A program made the position numbers and the translations under genes. A stretch of 64,000 nucleotides of DNA, taken from positions 25,108,340 through 25,172,339 of the forward strand of contig JAMXIF010001193.1 in NCBI GenBank assembly GCA_028583685.1, given 5' to 3'. This DNA comes from Petaurus breviceps papuanus (lineage: Eukaryota > Chordata > Mammalia > Diprotodontia > Petauridae). Positions 43,980-54,890 of the stretch are shown here, piece by piece (positions within the stretch are counted from its first letter, which is position 1; every line of letters starts with the position of its first letter). Below the pieces are notes generated by a model that saw nothing but the letters and a program-made list of their open reading frames with translations, ran no database searches and was not told the origin of the DNA.

Positions 43980-44143
43980 TTTGCTTTTTTGGAAGGCAAT
44001 TGGGGTTAAGTAACTTGCCCAGGGTTAAACAGCTAGTATTTTTTTTGTGTGGGTGTTAAGTGTCTGAGGCCAGGCCCGAACCTGAACTCAGGTCCTCCTT
44101 ACTTTCGGGCCGGCGCTTTATTCACTCCGCCACCTAGCCGCCC
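43980..44143 (-). mobile_element. Poly(A) tRNA-SINE
   Basis: T-rich edge, 'ggggttaagtaacttgccc', 'gaactcaggtcctccttac', and reversed head 'actccgccacctagccgcc'. CpG sites (tccgcc, gccgcc, ccggcg) remain, suggesting a relatively young copy. Duplication 'ctagtaggtacttttt' at 43964-43979, and 44144-44159 with one mismatch. Confidence 0.93.
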
Positions 44144-44159
44144 CTGGTAGGTACTTTTT

Positions 44160-45289
44160 AAGATCTCTGGGATAGTATTTCTATGTTCTAAACTTTAGTC
44201 ACACTATTAAATTCTTCAAACTCTTCTGCAAACCCCTAAATCATCCTTTTGGACTTGGACAGAATAATTCACAAATCAGCACAGACACTTCACAATTTGT
44301 TCAAAATTCTTTGCCATCACTTTCAGATCTCTATCCATTCTAAATCCTCAAAAGTCAATTTGTACTTGACAAACCACGGCTGAATAGGCTAGCCAGGCAT
44401 AGATTGGCACAAGAGTTATGATGTGACCCTCAAAAACATGGTGGCAAAAACCTGGTGGGATGATGTTATTCTAAGATTTTACCCAAGATCTCTGTTACCA
44501 AGGTGATCATATTTTTTGTACAATGAATTTAAAAAAAATGGCCAACTTTCAATTTTTTTCACTTTTCTATCCCCTTGGAAGCATAAGAAAAAGTAATAAT
44601 AAAGGGGAATTTAAAATAGAAAAATTAAAAGAAAGTTCTTTTTGATATGATAAAAACAAAATCGTCCATCCAATGTATTAAATACTTTTTTTTTAACATT
44701 ATGTGGTCACATGGGCAGGTAGTTGGCTTGTCTATAGATAGCTCCACTTCCTTCCTCCAGAACTAGACACCATATCAGGAAGATTTTGTTTTGTTTTTTC
44801 TATTCTGTTGAGCAAAAGAACTTGAAACAAAGTAGTTAAACCATATTTGGAGTTCGTTTATTTTGTCTTTTAATGAGATCTCTCCCCTCTGCCTCTCTGT
44901 CTTTTTTCGCTTTTCTCTCACATACAGCCACAGATCATAAAGAAAAGAATGCTATGAAATAAGTGCCTGTGCTACCCACCTCTCAGGTAGATCTAACATA
45001 TGGGAAATGTTTTCTATTATGTCCTTCAAGGTGCTATTTCCTAGTAAAGTCTTTGAATTCCAACTGCCTGGGACAGAGGAGCATACTTTGTATACAGAGG
45101 AAGAGCACTTTCCAGCCTACACCAGATCACTGAGTAGGTAAATCCCCAGAATTCCCTTATTCTCAATACAGACAGAAATAACAGCTGTACCACCATCTTT
45201 TCCCAAAATCTACATTTCAGGGCATCCTCATGCAAGTTTATAGGATTTTTAGCTATATTTAAAGCAAGAAGAAAGAGAAGGGGCTCTCT
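44160..45289. other. Unassigned sequence
   Basis: AT-rich, with no recognised repeat or gene signal. Confidence 0.5.
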
Positions 45290-45400
45290 CTTATGTAAGT
45301 ATATGTGTACTTATATATGTATATATACACATATATCTAAAAACTATAAATATATTCTGCAGATATATGCAAAACATATTTCTATATATGGTATAGACAT
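45290..45400. repeat. TATATG/TACATA simple repeat
   Basis: Imperfect purine-pyrimidine alternation, followed by (TTG)n at 45407-45421. Confidence 0.8.
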
Positions 45401-45419
45401 ATTTTTGTTGTTGTTGTTG

Positions 45420-45550
45420 TTTGCATACCATCTCCCCCTTTAGACTATGAGCTCCTTGAGGGCAGGGACCATGTTTGTACCTTTCTTTGAATTACCAAAG
45501 CTTAGCACAGTGGCTGGTAAGTACTTAACAAATGCTTGTTGACTGAGTGG
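45420..45550 (+). mobile_element. L2 LINE 3' end
   Basis: 'tatgagctccttgagggca', 'aagcttagcacagtggctg', 'acttaacaaatgcttgttg', close to the L2 3' consensus. Confidence 0.85.
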
Positions 45551-46139
45551 AGAATATGGTAAAATATTAATAAGTGACAAAGAGAAGCCAAAACTTAACA
45601 TTTTTAGTCTACTTCTAATTCATCTATTGTGACTTCCCATATTTTACCCCCATCCTATCTTCATATGAAATACAGTCGGTTTACTACTCTAGTTACACCT
45701 AAAAGGCCCCCAAAACTGCTCCCCCCCACTGAGGAGCATGATATTTAGTTAAGAAAATTGGTTAAGGGTCCAAGATGACTGAGGAGGTACAATGTTAAAT
45801 GGATCCAAGTCTCCTGACCTAAATGTATTATACCCTAAGATACTGAAAGAATTTACAAAAGGAAGCACAGAATTCTGAGTAATGAGAAATTTGAGGAGCA
45901 AGAGAAGTTCCCCAAAACTAGGCAAAGCCAAATGCCCACATTTTCTAAAAGGAAGACCGGTTTTATTTCTTTATTTTAGAAATTAACAAAATTTCCTCAC
46001 AGAATTTTAGAAAGGAGGCATACTTAAATGGATAAAAGCAGAATGGAAGGTTGTTAGGAGAAATTATAGGAAGGAAAATTTGAGTCCTATAGAAAGGTTT
46101 TCTAATATTGTTATTGAACAATAGTGGATTCTGCTGGTG
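45551..46139. other. Unassigned sequence
   Basis: No recognised repeat or gene signal. Confidence 0.5.
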
Positions 46140-46750
46140 AGCCTCTGTGTGTGAATATGGGTTTTGTTCACAAGTGTAACCCCCGTCACAAAGTCCATTG
46201 GTAGGGGAAAGTCTCCTTTTGGTAGAGATGAAGGTCTTGCTCTGTGTAAAAAGTGAGGAGGAGTTAGTGAAAGTCAGAGACTTTTAGTCCTTAATAGCCC
46301 CTCTTTGGACTGGTCAAGCTTTTAGGTTTTCTTTAAGCATTGAGCTGGCTTCCATTTTCAATAGAGAAGATGAAAGTGGTCAACCCTACTTGAAGTTGCT
46401 GAAGGAAAAGATTTCAGGAGGAGAAGTCAGTGTCTATCCTATCCCTATTCCCAGCTTGCTACTCCAGCAACTTTAGGGAGTTTCCCCTTAGGTGAGATCC
46501 AGTATTCTCTCCTTTGGTTGAGCTATTATCACATTCCCAATGGAAAGGCTCCTTCGCTCTATATTGTCTAGCTTATATTCTCTTGGGTATATGTTCTCTA
46601 ATTGCTATTTTGCTATGATTTGGATTAATGAGTTCCTTTGCTATTTGCTATGTGTATTCATTGTGGAACTCATATTAGGTGGAGTAAGGGGTCAAACCTT
46701 GGATATAGAACTTGGGATCCCTTTACTCCCCCAAATTGCAAAGTGACCAA
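46140..46750 (+). repeat. Unclassified interspersed repeat, LTR-like
   Basis: 46165-46330 matches 41170-41335. The downstream part, with 'attaatgagttcctttgct' and 'tgtgtattcattgtggaac', resembles the end region of mammalian LTRs, but I found no confident termini or duplication. Treat as an old retroviral-type fossil only provisionally. Confidence 0.4.
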
Positions 46751-47035
46751 AAGTTAGCTTGGACCCAATTATATCCCCTACAACACCAATACATGAGGGA
46801 GCAGATAGACATACTTCTAGCCTGATATCTCCTCTATCTGAGGAGAACAGAGCGGTGGCCACTGGCCCCAATCTCCTATTTCCCCTCCTGGCAGGAAAGA
46901 AAGTCTACCTTGAAGAAGGATCAATGGAGAAGAGGCTCTCCAAGAGGGAGAATTTCTCAAACCTAGAATTTCTAGATTTGTCATTAGTGTACATTCAAAG
47001 ATTTTAATTAACAACTCATGCTTAGCCAGATCTTT
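46751..47035. other. Unassigned sequence
   Basis: Open frame 46759-47007 (+) shows no recognisable domain; it may belong to the preceding repeat. Confidence 0.4.
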
Positions 47036-47039
47036 CTAG

Positions 47040-47890
47040 GTCAGTCAGTCAGCCAACCAATAAACCATTATTAAGTATCCTATGTGCCAGGCACTGGACT
47101 AAGTTCTAGGGAAACAAAAAGAGGAAAAGACACTGCCTTCCTCAAGGAGCCCACAATCTATTGAGAGAAACAAAAATCAAAGATGTACCAACAAGGTATA
47201 TATAAGATAAATTGGAAATATTTAAAAGAGCCAAGGCATAAGAATTAAGAGGGGCTTGTAAAAGACTCCTGAGAAACCCAGAAGATGGGTTTTTAGTTGG
47301 AACTTAAAGGAAGTTAGTAGGCAAAGATCAGGAGGGAGAGAATTCTAGGAATGGGGGTAAGCCAGAAAAAATGCCCCAGGGATGAGAGATGATAGCATAT
47401 TATTTGTGGGACAACAAAGATATATGTGTCACTGAATGGAAGAGTACATGACAGGAAGTGAGGTGCAAGAAAACTGGAAAGATACGAGGAGGCCAGGTGA
47501 TGATGAGCTTTTTTGAATGCCAAGCAGATGATTTTGTATGAGATCCTAGAGGCAAAAAGGAGCCATAGGAGTTTATTTAGTAGGGGCTGGAGTTTATTCA
47601 GTAAGGGCAATGGCAAGCTAGGGTAACATTGTCAGACCTACACTTTAAGATCATTTTAGTGGGTAAATTGAGAGTGCATTGCAATGCAGAGAAACTTGAT
47701 GTGGACAGATCTACTGGTAGGCTATTACAGTAATCCATCTGTGAGGAGGTGGGAATCTACACTAGCATGGTGGTAATGTCAGAGGGAGAAGGGGGGAGAT
47801 GTGTATGTTGCACAGGTGAAATAAATAAGCTTTGGCAAAAGATTGGATATGGGAGATCAGTGAAAGATAGTGAGGAGTTGAGGATTCTTC
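47040..47890 (-). mobile_element. L2 LINE 3' portion
   Basis: One of the clearest L2 copies: 'tgtgccaggcactggacta', 'aaggagcccacaatctat', 'ggaggccaggtgatgatga', 'ttttgtatgagatcctaga', 'ggctattacagtaatccat' and 'gattggatatgggagatca', in unbroken reversed order. Confidence 0.88.
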
Positions 47891-47969
47891 TTTTAAAAAA
47901 GTATATGTTTATATGAGTACATATGTGTATGGGGGTGGAGTTAGTGGTCATGTAAAAATTTGATAGATA

Positions 47970-48310
47970 TTCAACCTACAACTTTTATTAGGTATCTACA
48001 CAGTAGTGACAGGCACTATAGAGAAGAAAAAGAAAAAATAAATTGTCCTTGTTCTCAAAAAGCATATATTCCCACAGAGGTAATAACCTATATGTGTATA
48101 AGCATACACACATCACACAAACTTTAAAAATGCATACAAGATAAACACAAAGTAATTTGGGGGTAATAGAAGGAGGCACTGGTATTTTTAAGAGATCTGG
48201 GAAGATTTTATGTTTAAACTGGTTCTTGAGTTGAGCTTTAAAGGAAAGTGGGGATTCTAGGCTGCAGTTAAGAAAAGAGTACATTCTAGGCATGATGGAG
48301 AGTCAATGGA
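47970..48310 (-). mobile_element. L2 LINE 3' portion
   Basis: Second antisense L2 3' end directly behind the first: 'acttttattaggtatctac', 'tgttctcaaaaagcatata', 'gagttgagctttaaaggaa', 'acattctaggcatgatgg'. Confidence 0.72.
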
Positions 48311-48429
48311 ATGGCATGGAACTAATGGCATGGAGATAACGTGTCATATATGAAAAACAGCAAAAATGTCCCTAGGTACATTTTTGCACAAAAGAAAAAA
48401 TATGCAGAATCATCAAAACTGAGGGGAAA

Positions 48430-48729
48430 GTCAGGAATGGTGTCACCTGCCTGTTGCTGAGAATGTGAGGCTTCAGTATCCCTTAAATATGGGAATTCTA
48501 TGGTACAATAGAACTAAAGCTGATCAATAGGTCTAAAGATGATTAGCTCTATTTATACTAATATGGTGAGACCCTGGGAGCAGACAGTCACTGAGATGCC
48601 TAAAAGGGGCAAACCAGACCACAATGGTAAAAAAGAGAAGTTAAAACTTCCATGCTGATCCGTATTGAGAATGGTCCCAGGAGTGTCTACTACAATTGTA
48701 GTGTAGACAAGAAAAGGAGATCCAATCTC
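48430..48729 (+). pseudogene. 7SL RNA retropseudogene, full length
   Basis: 7SL is the RNA of the signal recognition particle. This 300-base copy is colinear with mammalian 7SL (about 300 nt) from the 5' Alu domain ('cacctgcctgttgctgaga', 'atgtgaggcttcag'), through 'gctgatcaataggtc', 'aatatggtgag' (48560-48570) and the S-domain 'gatgcctaaaaggggcaaac' and 'catgctgatc' (48651-48660), to the 3' 'gagatccaatctc'. It is followed by 17 A (48730-48746), so it is a reverse-transcribed copy. Many substitutions in paired regions and the lack of the normal 5' sequence argue that it is not functional. Target duplication not evident. Confidence 0.85.
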
Positions 48730-48746
48730 AAAAAAAAAAAAAAAAA

Positions 48747-49045
48747 GAGAAGGAAGAAATTATCTTAATCAAATAACTTCTTTGTATGGGAGCATGTTTC
48801 TAATTAATTCTAAAAATATTTGTATAGCATCATCAGAGAAAACACACAGAGAGAAAAGAAATTGTACCAGCTAGTATTTATGAGGGATAAAAGACACACA
48901 CACACATACAAATAGAAATAGATTATTGATCTAATGAGTTTGTTGTAGTGTGTGGTACAAAGTATGAGTCTAGACACATTTTTCACAATATTTTATTCCA
49001 TTTTTCCAATAAGAAATGGTACCTTTCCTAATGTTTTATAATATT
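48747..49045. other. Unassigned sequence
   Basis: AT-rich with a short (CA)n patch near 48894-48910; nothing else recognised. Confidence 0.5.
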
Positions 49046-49440
49046 CTTAAAACCTCAAGATTAGAAAAAACCTTACCAACCATCTAGTCTAACTGATAGC
49101 TTGCTTTCCAAAAGAATCATCTCAACAAAATACCCAAGAAATTGTCATCCAGATTTTTTTTTCTTGAAGGCATTAGTAATGAGATAACCTGCTGCTGCCT
49201 GAAATTGCCCAATTCATTTTGGGACAGCTATTTGCCTAAGACACCTTCCACCCATCACTCCAAGTTCTGGCACATGAAATGAAGAAAAACAAGTTTAATC
49301 TCTTTTCCATCTTGAATTTGTAAAATAAAAATACATTCTTTTGGTCACAATTCTAGAATATAAAATCTTTCTGCCACCTTGGGTTTATCAAACAATAATA
49401 TATCGTATGTCTTTGGCCACAATTCTAGTCTCTATTGTCT
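49046..49440 (-). mobile_element. CR1/L3 LINE fragment
   Basis: 'ttaccaaccatctagtcta', 'gaaattgtcatccagattt', 'gataacctgctgctgcctg', 'acaccttccacccatcact' and 'aacaagtttaatctctttt', in reversed CR1/L3 order. Confidence 0.7.
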
Positions 49441-50219
49441 TCCAATGACTTGTTTTTCTTTTTATTTCAATATCAGTTGTTTGAATAATTATAATTTTTA
49501 CCAAATAGTGGTACAAATATAGTAGTAAAAATTCCCCTTAACCAGTGTGGGTTTTTTTCTGATTAACGCCCTTAATATTTCTCCCTATCATATTAAGAGC
49601 AATGTATCCAGGAATGTACAAGTGTATGTAAACCAGCTGAAGCAGTTCTTAAAAGAGCCAGAGTTGTGTTAAATTTTCCATGTAAGTATTTATAACTCAG
49701 AAATTAATAAACACTAGAAATTAGGGTTTGAATTTTTGTTGCTGATTAGCTATATTTTAAAAAGTGATGGAGAAAATGTAAATAATGAATATTAAACTGA
49801 AAAGTGCTTCATGCATAACTTCTTGGGAAGAAACCTTGTTAAATATTTACCAGCAACCTCTGGGTGTGTCTAACACCCCAATTCCAATTAATGTCAACAA
49901 ATAGATACCCTACTACTCGGATATTTTATTAGGTGAGAATGTGCCTTTGAGAATGTGTCTTTGATTGAGTTGCTGAATTCTTCAATCATCAATCAAAGGA
50001 GTAAAATGGATATGAACAATTTCTAGACATCTCTATTGAATCAATCAATCAACGGGATAAACTAGATGTGAATAGCCTAGTTAATCACTCTAAGAAGGAA
50101 TGAAGTACGGCAAACCATTGATGAAATTGGATGGCTAAATGTATTAGAATTGGATGAAAAAATTAAATGCACCCCTGGGTGATAGAAGAGATAAAGATTC
50201 CAGTAGGATCATTTTTTTT
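49441..50219. other. Unassigned sequence
   Basis: No repeat family recognised over almost 800 bases; contains several TAATTA/ATTAA motifs but no coding signal. Confidence 0.5.
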
Positions 50220-50227
50220 TCTTCTAG

Positions 50228-50378
50228 CAACTATTTTCAGCAGTCAAGTTTTGGCAATGCTCTGACAAGGCAAATCCCTTTGCAAATGTACCAGAACGTT
50301 TGCCAGATGCCCCCTACTCCAATAACCATTCCATTTGAGACTGGAATGGTAATAAAAGTGCATCCAGCTGGGAACTGA
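50228..50378 (+). CDS. Candidate terminal exon, unidentified
   Basis: A strong 3' splice-site pattern (10 T then 'cttctag', ending 50227) precedes an open stretch of 49 codons from 50229 to the TGA at 50376-50378. The product begins NYFQQSSFGNALTRQIPLQM and ends ITIPFETGMVIKVHPAGN. It lies in DNA without recognised repeats. The P-x-x-I-P-F-x-x-G-x-x-I-x-V pattern faintly recalls the start of a galectin carbohydrate domain, but the rest of the domain is not downstream, so I do not name it. No close polyadenylation signal was seen. Chance ORF is quite possible. Confidence 0.2.
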
Positions 50379-50916
50379 GAGGGAACAATGTAGACACTTG
50401 GAGAGAAAGGAAGTTTCAGGAGGCTATCAAGGTCCTGACACTCTGGGCCCACCATGGAGTTATAAATCTCTCAGGCGAACTTCATAAGAACTCCACAAAG
50501 GAAGACAGAAACTTCTTTCAAACCAAGAACTGAGGTTCCTCTTTGCCACTTGTGTTCCATAAACATAAGGCTACTTTCTGCTGAATTCTCTACGTCTTTG
50601 TCAGAGAATGTGTCTCAGAACTTTGGAATAGTTGTTCATTTGTCTTACTATATATTAAGTTAGTAAATCATACCAGCTAATAGCTGGTTAAATGATATTA
50701 GCAACACATTGGATAGGGATTTATATGAGAAATTTCTAACCCTTTGGGGTTACTCTCTAGTGACTAAGAATTGAAGTTAGTCACCCTCTGCTAGTGTAAG
50801 TGACAGTCAGGAAAATGAGGCCTGAGGATGTTCTACAAATGCTTTTAATTATTTAATTCATTGAATAAGAACAAATGTTGCCATTTTATTGTTACAGCAT
50901 TAAATCTATAAATTAT
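50379..50916. other. Unassigned sequence
   Basis: No recognised repeat or gene signal. Confidence 0.5.
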
Positions 50917-51078
50917 AGGGGCGGATAGCTGGCATAATGAATAGACCACCGACCCTGGAGTCAGGAGGACCTGAGTTCAAATCTGGTCTTAGATACTTAA
51001 CACTTACCTAGCCGTGGGACCTTGGGGAAGTCACTTAACTGCAATTATCCTGCCTTCCCCCCTCCAAAGGGCAAAACA
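50917..51078 (+). mobile_element. Poly(A) tRNA-SINE
   Basis: Head 'atagctggcataatgaata', B box 'gagttcaaatct', 'gaagtcacttaactgcaat'. Duplication 'aaatctataaattat' at 50902-50916, and 51079-51093 with one mismatch. Confidence 0.92.
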
Positions 51079-51093
51079 AAATTTATAAATTAT

Positions 51094-51439
51094 TTTGTGA
51101 AATATTGAGAGGTTTTTCTTAGATTGGCTAGTCCTATCCATCTACATGAGAAAATTTTTTTTATAGAGTCCTCATATTTGTCTTGGGATAACTTATTCTG
51201 ATACATTTTTGCTCTTATTATAAATGTTATTTCTCTTTATAGAAACAATTTCTCATTTCCTCTTGATAAAATGTAAAAAGAATTAGATCATTTTCAAGGT
51301 ACCTTATGCCTTTCTTTCTCGATAAAGCCAATAAATGGTTTCATAATTAATTTTTCTCTTGGTTTTCTGAGATATAATAGACATAACACCATGTCATCTG
51401 TTATAGGGTAATTTCATCTATTGTCAGTACTTATTTTCT
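51094..51439. other. Unassigned sequence
   Basis: T-rich, with no recognised repeat. Confidence 0.5.
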
Positions 51440-52040
51440 TAAACATTACTTCATCCATCCAGACCAACTCTAAACAATTATCAAACTAAAGAACAATTCT
51501 GACCATGTCACTTCCCTGTTTAAGAAGTTCCAATGGCTCCTACTTACCTCTAAGTTAAAATAGAAACCTCCCTTTTTGACACTGAAAGCATTCCAAAATC
51601 TGGTTCAAGCCTAATCTTCCAGGCTTATTACATATTAACCCACTTTATATATTCTACCTTCTTGCCAAATTGACCTACCCTCTGTTCCCTGTATACAACA
51701 TTCTATCTCTCTTCTCTATGTTTTCCAGAAGTTCTCCTGTACGCCCCAAATATTCTTTTTCCTTATTTCCACTTCTTAGAATCCCGAGTTTACTATAAGG
51801 CTCAAGTATCCCCAAAGGCTTTTCATAGTTTATAATCTTCACCACTGAAATTATATTGCATTTATTTTTTGTGCTTTATATTTATTTATTTATGTAAATG
51901 TTGGGTTTTTCTTCTCAGTAGAATATAAGTTCCTCAAGGGCAGAGACATTTCAGTTTTTGTCTTTATTTGCTTTATTTATTGGCTTAATTCCTAGCAAAG
52001 TGTTTGGCACATAGTAGACTAGTAAATACTTCAATCTAAA
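51440..52040 (+). mobile_element. L2 LINE 3' half
   Basis: 'attctgaccatgtcacttc', 'ccaatggctcctacttacc', 'ttgccaaattgacctaccc', 'agtaagttcc'-like 'ataagttcctcaagggcag' and 'tttggcacatagtagacta', in L2 order. Confidence 0.85.
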
Positions 52041-52594
52041 GTATTGAGACAAAGATGATGAATGGATTATAAAAGCATAGATTGAGGTTGAAAGATGAAT
52101 ACTGTTTCTGTATTAATATATACTAGACATTAATAAATGCTAGATTGGAGAGCAAGATATAGCGGTATCAAGAAGTAAAATGGCTAACTCAATTTGTCTC
52201 CTCCAAACTGAGGTCTTTTATGATGACTCTGAGCATGTCCCATCTGTTCCCCGTGCTACTGTACTGGCACAAAATTTTCCTACATAAAAACAGCATTAGT
52301 AAGACAATGGACTCTGAATGACAATCTTTTGACATAATCTGTGAACTTTTAACCCAGAAATTGTTTGATTTTTAAAAAAATTTCCATGTAGGACCATATT
52401 TTAAAAACATTGTCATTTTTAATTCTAGTTTTACTGTAGACCCATATTTTTAAAACATACTATCATTTAAGATTCTGTCTTTATTGCATTGTAATTAATA
52501 AATGCAAGGCTTAAGATGTCTAATTTTCATACTTTCTTTGGAGGAATTAAGCCTCTTACAGGGTAGGATGTTCTCCCATTCATACCCTTGAAAT
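52041..52594. other. Unassigned sequence
   Basis: No recognised repeat or gene signal. Confidence 0.5.
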
Positions 52595-53019
52595 TCAAAC
52601 AGCAGCCAGAAAAGCTAATGCTATTCTAATATCTACTAAGAGAAACATTATGCCCAAAATGGGGGACATACAAGTCATATTTTACTCTACCCTTGTCAGA
52701 ACATATCTGAAATATTATGCCATATTCTGGAGAAGAAATTTTGTGCAGAGTGCTGAAAAGCTGGTGTACCTTTGAGAGAAAGAGACGTGAGGTAAGAGAG
52801 GGCTAGAAACCATGCCAAATAATAAGGAATTGGAACCTGGTAAAGAGCAGATGCAAGGGAGGACAAAACTATAAGCTGCAGGTATTTGAAAGGATGTCAT
52901 TTGGAAGAGGGATTGGACTTATTCTTGACCATAGTAGAGAATTGGCAGCAATGTTTGGATAGCAAATATAGCCATATTTATAGTTACTGCAATAGAGAAT
53001 TTCCTAAAAATTAGAACTG
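52595..53019 (+). mobile_element. CR1/L3 LINE, first part
   Basis: Sense CR1/L3: 'cagccagaaaagctaatgc', 'cccttgtcagaacatatct', 'agtgctgaaaagctggtgt', 'gaaaggatgtcatttggaa', 'gagggattggacttattct', 'cctaaaaattagaactg'. It continues near 53480 after nested insertions. Confidence 0.78.
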
Positions 53020-53232
53020 TATAGAGGCAGTGCAAACTAACTAATAGAAAGCTGGTCTCAAGTGAGGAGAACCTGGCTTCGGTCCTACCTCTGTCATAGT
53101 GCCCATGTGATCCTAAGCAAGTTACTTAGCCTTTCAATGTTCTAAGTGAATCTTTAAATCTCTGAGGAGTTGCGAAGGTGGTAAATGACATTGGCAATGA
53201 GAGTTTCCTCACCTGGGAATTCCCTACCAGGG
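53020..53232 (+). mobile_element. MIR/THER-type SINE, first part
   Basis: 'ggagaacctggcttcggtc', 'aagcaagttacttagcctt' and 'gtttcctcacctgggaatt'. It is interrupted at 'ccctac' by a hAT palindrome and appears to resume at about 53415 with 'aataccacaggttcagtct'. Confidence 0.65.
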
Positions 53233-53413
53233 GTGGGAAACCTGCGGCCTCAAGACCATATGTGGCCTTCTAGGTCCTTGGATATGGCCTTTTGACTGAG
53301 TACAAGTTTTACAGATCAAATCCTTTTATTAAGGGGATTTCTTCTGTGAAGTTTAGATTCAGTCAAAGGGCTGCACTTGAGGACCTAGAGGGCCACATGT
53401 GACCTCAAAGCTA
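53233..53413. mobile_element. Palindromic nonautonomous hAT transposon
   Basis: Starts 'caggggtgggaaacctg' and is a near-perfect inverted repeat: 'gtggccttctaggtccttgg' on the left pairs with 'gaggacctagagggccacat' on the right, and 'ttgactgagtacaag' with 'tagattcagtcaaag'. This is a typical hAT MITE with no coding part. The right terminus is somewhat decayed. Confidence 0.78.
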
Positions 53414-53479
53414 CAGGTTCCCAAAGAAATACCACAGGTTCAGTCTCCATCCTTATCTACCATATCTATATAAAAGAGC

Positions 53480-53635
53480 AAGGAAATGCCTCAAGAAATA
53501 ACAGATTCTTTCACCAGAGGCCTTAAAATTTAAAACAGTACACAATATTATTTTAAAGGGGACTATTGTATAGATGTAACTTGGACTAGAAAGCCTCTGA
53601 AGTGCATTCCAACTCTCAAATTTTGTGAAATTTAT
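53480..53635 (+). mobile_element. CR1/L3 LINE 3' end, second part
   Basis: 'ttggactagaaagcctctg' and 'cattccaactctcaaattt' form the CR1/L3 3' end, resuming after the nested SINE and hAT element. Confidence 0.7.
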
Positions 53636-53880
53636 AATATATTATATTATTTAATATGTTAAATATTATAATATTCACTAAATTATATTATTTACTATAT
53701 TATGAATTATAGAACATTGTTGTATTATGTATTGTTATGTTATAGTATAGTGTATTGTGTTGTTATATCATATTTTATGATATGATATATCATTTCACTG
53801 ATTATATCATATTATATATTATCACACCATATTATGTCATTGTAGTATTGTATCATGTTAGGCCATATGTCATATCATGT
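53632..53880. repeat. Degenerate ATATTAT tandem repeat
   Basis: About 250 bases of imperfect 'tatattat', 'tatcatat' and 'gttatatcat' units starting exactly at the 3' end of the CR1/L3 copy; probably grew from its short terminal repeats. Confidence 0.8.
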
Positions 53881-53929
53881 TAATTTCTATGACGAAATAA
53901 TCAATAACTTTAAAACTGACAAATGGAAT

Positions 53930-54194
53930 TAAAAGGAATCTCAGAAGTTATCTAGTCCAATTCATACATTATCATGAATCTTTTGATCTATCACTTATAA
54001 GTGGTCATCCAGACTTCATTTAAATACCTCCAAGAAAAGAGAAACCAATCATTTTTTGGACAACTCCAAGTTAGGAAGCTTCCCTCTGAATATTGAGCTG
54101 AAATCAGGTTCTCAGCAACATCTGCCATGGGAGAACAAGTCTATTCTATTTTCCACATGAAAGTTATTTGAAGTCAGTTCTCATTTGCCTGTGG
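53930..54194 (-). mobile_element. CR1/L3 LINE fragment
   Basis: 'gaagttatctagtccaatt', 'gtggtcatccagacttcat', 'taggaagcttccctctgaa' and 'agaacaagtctattctatt', in reversed CR1/L3 order. Confidence 0.72.
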
Positions 54195-54639
54195 TAAATT
54201 AAGGGGTTTGGAGTCAATAATATTGAACTTTCAGTTTTATAATCCCTCGTCTCCACTATCCAGCCTTAGTCTGGGGGTTCAAAGTTAAGGCAAGGGGCTT
54301 TTTGTTTTCTGGGAAATAGAACTAGATCCACTTTGGTCTTCAGAATTAGATCTTCAAGAAAATGTTTCATCAAACTCTTAATTACATCCTATGGATACAT
54401 TTTTAAGAGTATGCACTCCTAAAAACCATGGAGATGATTTGCATGACCTAGAATAAGTTGTACTATTAAGATGACAGTATCTTCTGTTAAGAAAAAAAAT
54501 TGTAATAATGGAATTTAAGGTATTTTTAAGCCTGAGTTTAACTGTGAAAGTCAGTATCTGGGGATTTGCATTCCCAGATCATGAACCCCAGCTGATGTCC
54601 TACTTGCCTATGTTATTCAGCAAGTCTTCCTAACAATGG
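54195..54639. other. Unassigned sequence
   Basis: No recognised repeat or gene signal. Confidence 0.5.
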
Positions 54640-54890
54640 TTATCTTAGGGTACAATGGATAGAGCACCGAGCCTGGAGTTAGGGAAATCTGAGTTCAAAT
54701 CTAATCTCAGACACTGAATAACTGTGTGTCACTGGACAAGTCACAATTCCTATTTGTATCAGTTCCTCAACTGTAAAATGGAACTTCACTGGAGAAGGAA
54801 ATGTCAAACTACCTTTTGCCAAGTAAACCCCATGCACAATGTCCAGGGGGTCACACAGAATCAGATATGACTGAATGATTGAACAACAAT
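54640..54890 (+). mobile_element. MAR1-type SINE
   Basis: Head 'gtacaatggatagagcacc', B box 'gagttcaaatct', then the RTE-like tail 'ctggagaaggaaatgtcaa', 'gatatgactgaatgattga' and an 'acaacaatga' end. The only sense MAR1 in the window. Confidence 0.88.
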
